From CAVVJA01 sp963809815 (lineage in GTDB: Bacteria > Actinomycetota > Actinomycetes > Mycobacteriales > Jatrophihabitantaceae): a DNA stretch of 64,000 nucleotides. The stretch spans positions 186,001 to 250,000 of the forward strand of contig CAWELM010000013.1 in NCBI GenBank assembly GCA_963809815.1, given 5' to 3'. The stretch's first letter is position 1. Every line of letters begins with the position of its first letter. Under the pieces are notes generated by a model. The model was not told the origin of the DNA. It did not search any database and worked only from the letters and a program-made list of their open reading frames with translations. Below, piece after piece: positions 54,325-61,151 of this stretch. The translations under genes and the position numbers were made by a program.

Positions 54325-54861
54325 TGGCTCGGGCGCACCTGCGCACCATTCGACCACGGGACCTCGCCGCGGATGACGCTCGAAACCAGCAGATCGCTGA
54401 CGACGTCATACAGGCGCTCAAGCGCGGCCGCCACTGCCTGGTCCTCACGCAGCGCACTGCACATCTCGAGCTTCTGGCCGGAATGTTGCACAACCGCGGT
54501 CACGACCCAGCCGTGCTACGCGGCGGGATGGGCGCCAACGCCCGCACCACCGCCGTCGCTCGCTTCAACGCGGGCACACCTGAAAGGCCGCTGGTTGTCG
54601 TGGCCACAGGCTCCTATATCGGCGAAGGCTTCGACTGCCCCGCCCTCGATACGTTTGTTCCTCACCACACCGATCGCGTTCAAGGGTCGCTTAGTGCAAT
54701 ACGTGGGCCGCGTCCTGCGCCCTTACTCCAGTAAGATCACCGCCGAGGTCCATGACTACCACGACATCCTCACAGGCGTGCTGGCATCATCCTTGGCCAA
54801 ACGAGCGCCGGGCTACATAAGCCTCGGATTCCCGGATCCACGCCGCAATAACGCATCGTAG
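54325..54861 (+). pseudogene. C-terminal relic of a TOTE-type helicase
   Basis: The text parallels the end of the intact helicase at 57853-60249: ARNQQIADDVIQALKRGRHC then LVLTQRTAHLELL, VLRGGMGANAR, ATGSYIGEGFDCPALDT. After an extra T at 54654-54656 the neighbouring frame continues LFLTTPIAFKGRLVQYVGRV and ends ASSLAKRAPGYISLGFPDPR. Only helicase motifs IV-VI remain; primase and Walker motifs are gone. Divergence from the intact gene is too large for a recent local copy. Confidence 0.75.
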
Positions 54862-55082
54862 ATAAGGCAAGTTAGTTAGCCGTAATCCCCTTTCATCGCT
54901 GTGGATTCGGATTTGATCCGACACATTCATGCAACACAGTTACCTAAATTCTTCAGAGATTGCATCCGCCGCGCTCTGAAGCGAACGGCCGTACAGACTA
55001 CCAATTCTCCGAATTCAGAAGTCAGGCGATATTCTCTAACGACGCGCTTTGCGTCTCGAGCGCTGGCCACCGCCCGCCAGAG

Positions 55083-55111
55083 ATTATGCTCACTGCGCTC
55101 CGGAGCATAAT
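55083..55111. terminator. Hairpin, 9-bp perfect stem
   Basis: ATTATGCTC, an 11-base loop, GAGCATAAT. The stem is perfect but AT-rich and no U-run follows. It may be a terminator after the helicase relic or a recombination hairpin close to the internal core at 55215. Confidence 0.4.
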
Positions 55112-55214
55112 GCAGTTAGCGTCCACCGAGCAGTGACCCCCACATCTCCCGGATAGTGAGTGAAGTACGCCGGGCCGTTCTTAGGCGTCCGTCGTCGTGT
55201 GTGGGAGTACGCGG

Positions 55215-55226
55215 CCACACTGCCAG
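55215..55226 (-). repeat. Internal partial att-like core
   Basis: CCACACTGCCAG equals the last 12 bases of the 32-bp cores at 47063 and 60887 (the anticodon-loop end). Alone it would be weak. The distance to the following paired repeats is 118 bases, against 117 at the left site, which argues that it is a third, eroded copy of the same module. Confidence 0.45.
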
Positions 55227-55344
55227 CCTCCCGTTCGAAGGTTTTCGAACATTCGCAAAGGTGTGGAAGCCCCTACTACATAAGGGGATTCAGCCTCAGA
55301 ACGAACCTCAGTGAACATTCAGAAACGACTCCGAACTTGGCAAA

Positions 55345-55365
55345 TGGCTACCAAGATGGCTACCA
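55345..55365 (+). repeat. Paired 9-bp repeats TGGCTACCA-N3-TGGCTACCA (internal)
   Basis: Second of three such pairs, same orientation and same three-base spacer. It can be read in frame as ATG-GCT-ACC-AAG-ATG-GCT-ACC-AGA-TGA. A GGCAAGATCA motif follows within 30 bases, as it does (inverted) near the right site and right after the left core. Confidence 0.6.
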
Positions 55366-55565
55366 GATGATCATGTGAGAAGAGGCAAGATCATCTGTGA
55401 TGACGGGATCGCGGAAGCTGCACTCGCAGTTGACCTTTCCCTTAATTCGTAATCCTATTCTCGATCATTGCGCACGTCTATGAACGTTGGTGGACAGATC
55501 GTACGTCCAACTTCCGGCACAGTCACGGCGCGGAAGGCTCCAAGAAGCGAACATCTCTTGGATGC

Positions 55566-55597
55566 GAAACCCTTGCAGGAAAGGGAGTCAGGGTTTC
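55566..55597. repeat. Inverted repeat GAAACCCT-N16-AGGGTTTC
   Basis: A perfect 8-bp dyad in the gene-poor junction. It is isolated from any gene; a protein-binding site or recombination remnant is possible. Confidence 0.35.
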
Positions 55598-55993
55598 CCG
55601 CAATGTGGGTGTCATAATTTGGCCTCTGATCGACCGGAAGGGAAGATCATCCGCACCCGTCACTGGCGCTCATCGTCCCGCCGTCATGAGGGTTCGTGAT
55701 GTGGACGGCCCGGCCGCGGACCCGCAGCCGCTCGAACCCTCGCGGCGCCTTGTCCTCAAGGGCATCCGTCGCGGTGGCGATGTGCGCCCGCGGCCGCTTG
55801 TCGCGATCCACGCGGGTGTTGAGCGCTGTCGCCCAAAGGATTCACAGCTCCTCGTCGTGCACATCAGAGCGCGATTCGAGGTCTGAGTTGCGGCCGGCGT
55901 AGGGCGGCGAGCTGAGATAGTCTGGCGCGGATCGTGAGCGCGCCCACCGACACGAGCCCGCCGCTATCCGCAAGGCTGGGGCTCACCGCAACG

Positions 55994-56051
55994 GTTCACT
56001 GTTCACTTTTTTCGTGTGTTCAACTATAGTGAACACGGACATAAAGTGAAC
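55994..56051 (+). promoter_or_regulatory. AbiE operon promoter/operator with GTTCAC inverted repeats
   Basis: The centre is a perfect palindrome, GTGTTCA-N7-TGAACAC (56016-56036), with a TATAGT -10-like box in the spacer. Two more GTTCAC half-sites (55994, 56001) and one GTGAAC (56046) flank it. AbiEi antitoxins repress their own operon by binding inverted repeats, so this is the expected operator. GGAGG follows before the ATG. Confidence 0.7.
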
Positions 56052-56061
56052 GGAGGTCGGC

Positions 56062-57036
56062 ATGGGCGACCCAACCGACCGCCTTGTCGTCCACCTGGCG
56101 GAGCTGGGCGTGTCTGCTCGGGTCGAGGCTGCGCCAACAGCTCGCGACGGTCCGCGTCGAGCGGTGCTGCACATGAAGCGTGGTGCCTCCGCGCATGCCT
56201 TCGAGCTGGTCGATGGTCCAGACGTGCGGCTGACCTCAGCCTGCACGAGCGGCGCTGGACGAGAGCCGGTGTTCGTACACACGCCGCACATCGCGGCTAA
56301 GACCGGTGACGCGTTCCGCCGGGCCGGTGTCCAATACCTCGATGACGCAGGCAATGCGTGGATAAAGTTCGGCGACGTACTCATCGATGTTCGCGGGCGT
56401 CCGCGACCCAAGGACAGCACGCCACGCGCTGGTGCGACTGGAAACCTGTTCAGCAGCGGTCGCGCCCAGGTCGTCCTTGCCCTACTCGCCTGGCCTGAAC
56501 TGTGGAAGGCGCCACAACGGGAGGTGGCACATACGGCGGGCGTGTCGCTGGGCCAGGCACACAACACCCTTTCTCTACTTGCGCAGGCTGCATACCAACG
56601 AGACCAACGCCGAGATGGGCGAGCCGATCTGCTCGACCTGTGGGCCGCGGCGTTCCCGGCCGGCCTGGCTCAGCGGCTCACGCTAGCGAAGTACCAGGGC
56701 GACGTGGAGCCAGTGAAGACACCCCGTGCCGATAACGTGATGGCGGTATCGGGCGAGGCCGCCGTGCCTGACCTGCTCCGGGCGGCGACACTGACGCTCT
56801 ATGTACCCGAACTGAACCCCCGGCTAGCGATCGTGAACCGGTGGCGCGCCGATGGCGAACCGAACATCATCGTGCGCCGGAAGTTCTGGCACGACCCTGT
56901 TGCTCCGGACGCGGGCGCGCCCGGAATCGATGTCGCTCCCTGGCCGCTGGTCTACGCCGACCTGCTCGGTAGTAACGACTCACGCGCACGCGCGGCGGCA
57001 CAACAGTACCGGGAAAGCCATGAACGACCCCAGTGA
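56062..57036 (+). CDS. AbiEi family type IV antitoxin/transcriptional regulator
   Basis: 324 residues. An N-terminal domain with beta-hairpins (RRAVLHMKRGASAHAFELVD) leads to the family core YLDDAGNAWIKFGDVLIDVR then GRPRPK. A winged helix-turn-helix follows (WKAPQREVAHTAGVSLGQAH then NTLSLLAQAAY), and the C-terminal domain contains VMAVSGEAAVPDLLRAATLT and WPLVYADLLGSNDSRARAAA. Unlike small AbiEi proteins, the helix-turn-helix is central. It should repress the operon at the upstream palindromes and counter the toxin. Its stop overlaps the next start by 17 bases. Confidence 0.85.
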   Translation: MGDPTDRLVVHLAELGVSARVEAAPTARDGPRRAVLHMKRGASAHAFELVDGPDVRLTSACTSGAGREPVFVHTPHIAAKTGDAFRRAGVQYLDDAGNAWIKFGDVLIDVRGRPRPKDSTPRAGATGNLFSSGRAQVVLALLAWPELWKAPQREVAHTAGVSLGQAHNTLSLLAQAAYQRDQRRDGRADLLDLWAAAFPAGLAQRLTLAKYQGDVEPVKTPRADNVMAVSGEAAVPDLLRAATLTLYVPELNPRLAIVNRWRADGEPNIIVRRKFWHDPVAPDAGAPGIDVAPWPLVYADLLGSNDSRARAAAQQYRESHERPQ

Positions 57037-57840
57037 CCTGCCCGACGAGCTGCTCGCCCCGATCGCTCGCGTCGTCACCGCGGCGCTCCCTCACGCCGAC
57101 GGCCTGCGACCCAAGGATGTCATGGTGGTGGGAGCGGTCTGCCGCGATCTGCACCATTACGCGCTCGGCCACCGGTTCGCCGCCACAGCCACCCACGATC
57201 TGGACCTCGCGCTCGCCCTTCCGTCATGGGAGGCGTTCCGCAGTCTGGCCGCGGCGTTTCCGCAAATCGGCGAAACTGGGATCCGGTTACCGTCGACCTG
57301 CTTCCCTTCGGCGTCATCGAGGACCCCGAAGGTGCGGTACAACCGCCGACCCGCAGCGATCCGCTGAGCGTGTGGGCTTTCAGCGAGATCTTCGCCTCCA
57401 CCCTCCCGCTCCCGCTGCCTGCCGGCATAACGGTGAAGCTACCGACGGTGGCCGGCTACGCCGCCGCGAAACTCGGCGCGTGGCTCGATCGCTCCGAGTG
57501 GCACGAAGCGAAAGACGCCGCCGACGTCGCATTGGTTCTGTACTGGTACGGCGAATCATCCTCCGTTCACGACCGGCTGTACGAGACAGAGGCAGGCAAC
57601 GAAGTACTGGCTGCCCAATCAACTGATCTATCCCTGGCTGCGGCACGGCTACTTGGACGGGACATCTCAGCGACGATCGGCACGGCACGCTTGGCTGAGC
57701 TGCTCGCACGCTGGCCCGGTGACATGCCGCTGCTCGTGCGAGAGTTGGGCTTCGTCGGCGCGACCTGGCCGCGGGACGCGCCTCGTCGCCGGGCACTCCT
57801 CGACGCCCTGACCCGCGGCATCACCGATCGAGACGGCTGA
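57020..57840 (+). pseudogene. AbiEii family nucleotidyltransferase toxin, frameshifted
   Basis: From ATG 57020: LRPKDVMVVGAVCRDLHHYA, then THDLDLALALPSWEAFRSLA, gives the GA-CRD and D-x-D nucleotidyltransferase active site. Near 57283-57290 the frame slips. The continuation VTVDLLPFGVIEDPEGAVQP, then VAGYAAAKLGAWLDRSEWHE and KDAADVALVLYWYG, lies one frame over. Compared with relatives some five residues (RYRVAG-like) are also missing at the slip, suggesting a true small deletion rather than a read error. Translation in phase 1 ends about 25 codons later. The toxin is probably dead or context-dependent. Confidence 0.7.
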
Positions 57841-57852
57841 AAGCTAAGACGC

Positions 57853-60249
57853 ATGACGTCATCAGGCGGATCGCCTCCCACCCGCTTAGAGTCCGAGTTT
57901 CGGGAGCTCCGAGCCGAACTCGCGCGGCTGCGAGCGGAAAACGCTCGCCTCTTGCGCATGCTGGAGTTGACGCCGGAGCTCGCTCGTCCCGCTGGCCCGA
58001 GTCAGACGGCGATCTTCGAGGCCGCGCCTGGTGCCGTGCATGCGGCGTCGTCGCCGGCGTCGAAGGTGGCGTTCTACTCAACCCTGTTCGCAGCGCGGAC
58101 GGATGTGTATGCGACGCGCTGGGAGAACGCCCGCTCAGGCAAGTCGGGGTGGATGCCGGCGGTCAAGGGCGGCTGGCGGCGCGGTATCCCGCCCGACCAG
58201 CGGCACTACCTCCCGTTGACGAGCCAGGTTGTCACCGAGCATCTATCAGGAGACGCAGAGATCGGCCTGTACCCGATGCTGGACGGTGACCGGTGCTGTT
58301 GGCTGGCGGCGGACTTCGACGGGCCGGCCGCGATGCTCGACGCGTTGGCGTATCTGAAGGCAGCGCGGGCGATGCAAGCGCCGGCGGCCCTGGAGGTCTC
58401 GCGCTCGGGCGCAGGCGCGCACGTGTGGCTGTTCTTCACCACGCCAATCCCAGCTGTCACCGCACGCCAGATCGGCACCAGCTTATTGCGCGAGGCGATG
58501 GCTCTGCGCGGCCGAATGAGCCTGGCCAGCTATGACCGACTGTTCCCGTCCCAGGATGTGCTGCAGACCGCCGGGCTCGGCAACCTGATCGCCGCACCGC
58601 TCGCCGGTAAGTCCCGCCGCCGCGGTACGACAGTCTTTCTCGACCTGGCGACCCTCGAACCGCACGACGACCAATGGGCTTACCTGTCCAGTCTCGGCCG
58701 CCTTACGCCGGGTGAGGCTGAACGGTTGAGCCAGCGGCTCGGGCAGGTCACGGTCGGCGCGGGAGTAGACCGGCTCCGACCCGCGACCTCGACCAAGATC
58801 ACCGTACCGATGCCGCCAGTCGTACATGCCCGCCTAGGCGCCTCGATCACCGTCGACGGAACCGACCTGACCCCGGCACTAATGGCCACGCTCAAGCACG
58901 CGGCCACGATGCCGAACCCAATCTTCTACGAGCGGCAGCGCCGCCGCGCGTCTACCTGGGACACAGCCCGCTATCTGCAGAGCTTCGACGAGACCGTCTC
59001 CGGCGACCTAATCCTGCCCCGAGGCCTCCGCGACCATCTCGACCGCCTGATCAGCCAGGCCGGCAGCAAGGTGGAAGTCACCGACGAGCGCGATGCCGGC
59101 ACACGACACGAGTACGCATTCGCAGCCACTCTTGCTCCAGAGCAACAGGCCGCGGTTGACGCGCTGCTCAGCCACGATCTCGGGGTTCTCGTAGCGCCGC
59201 CCGGTGCAGGCAAGACCGTGATCGCGTGCTCGGTTATCGCGGCGCTAGGTGTCTCGACCTTGGTGCTCGTCGATCGCAAGGCGCTCGCCGATCAGTGGCG
59301 GACACGCATCCGGGAGCTGCTCGGGGTCAAGGCAGGTCAACGCGGCGGCGGACGGACCAAGACGAGCGGCGTGCTCGACGTCGCCACGCTCCAGACGCTC
59401 GCACGGCGAGACGACCTCGCCGAAGTCACGTCTGGGTACGGGCTGGTGGTCGTCGACGAGTGCCACCACGTACCTGCCGCAGCGTTCGAGCACGCGGTCA
59501 AGCAGGTCCCCGCGCGACTCTGGCTCGGCCTGACCGCTACCCCATACCGTCGCGACCAGCTCGACGACCTCATCACGCTCCAGCTCGGACCCGTCCGACA
59601 CACCATGACCCAGCCCGCGGACGGAACACTATCTGCACGCGGACACGACGCCCCGCAACCCGAACGAGTGCTGCACGTGCATCGCACGACCTACCGATAC
59701 GAGGGCGACGCCGACCCATCCGCACCCGGAGGCATCGCTGCCATCTACACCGACCTCACCGCGAACAACGCGCGCAACCAGCAGATCATCTGCGACGTGA
59801 TCACGGCACTGGACCGCGGTCGGAACTGCCTCGTCCTCACGCAACGGACCCGCCACCTCAAACTCCTTGAAACCGTGCTGCGTGAGCGAGGCTTCGATCC
59901 AGTGGTCCTCCGCGGCGGCATGGGAGCCAAGGCGCGCGCCGCGGCTCTGACCCGCCTACGGCCGCGCGACGACGGCGACCGGCTGCTCGCGATCGCCACT
60001 GGCTCCTATATCGGCGAAGGCTTCGATGCCCCAGTGCTGGACACCCTCTTCTTGACAGCTCCGATCGCCTTCAAAGGCCGCCTCGTCCAGTACGTCGGAC
60101 GCGTGATCCGTCCCCATCCCGGCAAGATCACCGCCGAAGTCCACGACTACCACGATGTCCTCACCAGAGTGCTCGCCTCCTCGCTCGCAAAGCGTGCAGC
60201 CGGCTACACCAGTCTTGGCTTCCCCGACCCACGACGGCTCAGCACCTGA
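57853..60249 (+). CDS. TOTE-type primase-helicase (AEP primase + SF2 helicase)
   Basis: 798 residues. Residues 10-35 form a coiled coil (ESEFRELRAELARLRAENAR). Residues 60-300 fit an archaeo-eukaryotic primase: CCWLAADFDGPAAMLDAL (acidic pair), LEVSRSGAGAHVWLFF, SYDRLFPSQD, GLGNLIAAPLAG. Residues 430-795 are an SF2 helicase: Walker A VLVAPPGAGKTVIACSVI near 450, DECHH near 535, TATPYRRDQLDD, then motifs V-VI ending VQYVGRVIRPHPGK. TOTE conflict proteins pair these two domains and sit in bacterial defence loci. It starts 12 bases after the AbiEii gene and shares its operon. Confidence 0.88.
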   Translation: MTSSGGSPPTRLESEFRELRAELARLRAENARLLRMLELTPELARPAGPSQTAIFEAAPGAVHAASSPASKVAFYSTLFAARTDVYATRWENARSGKSGWMPAVKGGWRRGIPPDQRHYLPLTSQVVTEHLSGDAEIGLYPMLDGDRCCWLAADFDGPAAMLDALAYLKAARAMQAPAALEVSRSGAGAHVWLFFTTPIPAVTARQIGTSLLREAMALRGRMSLASYDRLFPSQDVLQTAGLGNLIAAPLAGKSRRRGTTVFLDLATLEPHDDQWAYLSSLGRLTPGEAERLSQRLGQVTVGAGVDRLRPATSTKITVPMPPVVHARLGASITVDGTDLTPALMATLKHAATMPNPIFYERQRRRASTWDTARYLQSFDETVSGDLILPRGLRDHLDRLISQAGSKVEVTDERDAGTRHEYAFAATLAPEQQAAVDALLSHDLGVLVAPPGAGKTVIACSVIAALGVSTLVLVDRKALADQWRTRIRELLGVKAGQRGGGRTKTSGVLDVATLQTLARRDDLAEVTSGYGLVVVDECHHVPAAAFEHAVKQVPARLWLGLTATPYRRDQLDDLITLQLGPVRHTMTQPADGTLSARGHDAPQPERVLHVHRTTYRYEGDADPSAPGGIAAIYTDLTANNARNQQIICDVITALDRGRNCLVLTQRTRHLKLLETVLRERGFDPVVLRGGMGAKARAAALTRLRPRDDGDRLLAIATGSYIGEGFDAPVLDTLFLTAPIAFKGRLVQYVGRVIRPHPGKITAEVHDYHDVLTRVLASSLAKRAAGYTSLGFPDPRRLST

Positions 60250-60389
60250 CGAAGCTCGATCCGACCCAACATGTTGCCTTCCCAAGTTCGACGGCGCACC
60301 CTAATGGCAGAAGCTGCCTCCGCCGGGGCCCCCACATTTCTCGAATGGGGACGACGTTCGAATCCAAGCGCCGTCGTTCGTCCCCGTCC

Positions 60390-60628
60390 GCCGACGTCCG
60401 CCCCCATCTGATGCGGACACCACAACGGCCGCGACGAGCGATCCGCCAAGCCGGCCAACGCACCATCCGCGGCATACCGTCGCAGCCACGCATGCACCGT
60501 CTGCCGCGCCACCCCAAACCGACACGCGACCTCAGTCACCGAAGCGCCGTCAAGCACCGCACGGCCTGATACCGCTGCTCCACCACACCCAGCTCCACCA
60601 GCACCGCCGGCCCCTTCGCCGCGATCAC
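60390..60628 (-). pseudogene. IS481-family transposase N-terminal fragment
   Basis: From GTG 60628: IAAKGPAVLVELGVVEQRYQ in one frame, then in the next VLDGASVTEVACRFGVARQT, VHAWLRRYAADG and LADRSSRPLWCPHQM. This is the helix-turn-helix head of actinobacterial IS481 transposases, with one frameshift near 60560. The DDE catalytic domain is absent. It lies between the helicase and the right-hand att module. Confidence 0.7.
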
Positions 60629-60680
60629 CAACGACCACGACGAAAGACCACGCACCACCGCGCAGCGCAACAACACACGA

Positions 60681-60780
60681 CTGTCAAGCAGGAACCGGAA
60701 CTACTGTCGCCCACCTAGCGGAATCGCGTCCGCAAACTGTCGCCCAGGAACCGAACACGACCTGTCCAGCATGAACCGGG
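60681..60780 (-). repeat. IS481-end-like repeats CTGTCnnnCAGGAACCG
   Basis: Three imperfect direct repeats start at 60681 (CTGTCAAGCAGGAACCGGA), 60737 (CTGTCGCCCAGGAACCGAA) and 60762 (CTGTCCAGCATGAACCGGG). They stand upstream of the transposase fragment, where the left end of IS481-type elements carries such repeated ends. The matching right end was not found, consistent with truncation. Confidence 0.5.
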
Positions 60781-60807
60781 CTCGCACAGAACCTCGTCTG
60801 GCGCCAA

Positions 60808-60828
60808 TGGCTACCAAAATGGCTACCA
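60808..60828 (+). repeat. Paired 9-bp repeats TGGCTACCA-N3-TGGCTACCA (right)
   Basis: Third pair, 58 bases before the right core. Here it can be read ATG-GCT-ACC-AAA-ATG-GCT-ACC-ACG-CGA-AAA-TAA. The position just outside the core fits an integrase 3' end or arm site. Confidence 0.6.
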
Positions 60829-60886
60829 CGCGAAAATAAATGATCTTGCGGGTGGCTCTAGGCCAGCGTATAGGGGTGGAGCTGAG

Positions 60887-60918
60887 GGGACTCGAACCCC
60901 TGACCCCCACACTGCCAG
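60887..60918 (-). repeat. Right att-like core, 3' half of tRNA-Ala(GGC)
   Basis: Identical for 32 bases to 47063-47094. On the minus strand it continues to a perfect T arm (AGGGG-TTCGAGT-CCCCT) and acceptor strand CAGCTCC-A. That strand would pair with a 5' GGGGCTG including the G3-U70 identity pair of tRNA-Ala. The 5' half of the tRNA is absent, so this is an att site rather than a gene. 60919-61151 shows no gene. Confidence 0.75.
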
Positions 60919-61151
60919 TCCCATTTTACGGCCTATTGACAGGCGTTGGCAAACACCGAAAACCGCTTGCAGGCCCCGTATTTGCTGGCCTGCAGCGCGT
61001 TGAGCGTGGTTGGTCATTCCTGGCCGCGGACGACCATCTTTGAACTTCTTGCGGACTGGCTGCGGACCGCGCAAGATCAACAAGCTCATGGCGACAATCC
61101 CGCGACCCGACCCGGGAACTGATCGAGTTCGTGTCCGAGTCCAAGTCCTGG

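Larger units (their letters stand above)
47063..55226. mobile_element. Left integrated element (candidate), with exopolysaccharide cargo
   Basis: Bounded by the full 32-bp tRNA-derived core at the left and a 12-bp piece of it at 55215. Inside: paired TGGCAACCA repeats 117 bases from the left core, broken AbiEi/AbiEii genes, the four-gene polysaccharide cassette on the opposite strand, and the relic of a TOTE-type helicase near the right end. No integrase, relaxase or replication gene is recognisable, so it cannot move by itself now. The boundary at the right rests on the short core and on the repeat spacing. Confidence 0.45.
54862..55993. other. Gene-poor, lower-GC junction between the two elements
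   Basis: About 1.1 kb with no supported gene. Composition by eye is near 50-55% GC, well below the surroundings. It holds a hairpin at 55083, a small hairpin TCGGAT-TTG-ATCCGA at 54907, the core fragment at 55215, paired repeats at 55345 and an inverted repeat at 55566. The open frames here are short, without ribosome sites, and I leave them out. Confidence 0.5.
55215..60918. mobile_element. Right integrated element (candidate), AbiE-TOTE defence cargo
   Basis: From the internal core to the right-hand core. Paired repeats lie inside both ends (55345 and 60808), the arrangement expected of attL and attR. Cargo: an AbiEi-AbiEii-primase/helicase operon. An IS481 relic fills the place near the right end where an integrase might have been. 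No intact integrase is visible. Confidence 0.5.

Noticed and set aside
54901..55110. 69-residue gene in the low-GC junction
   Set aside because: No ribosome site, no family match, and it runs into a 9-bp hairpin.
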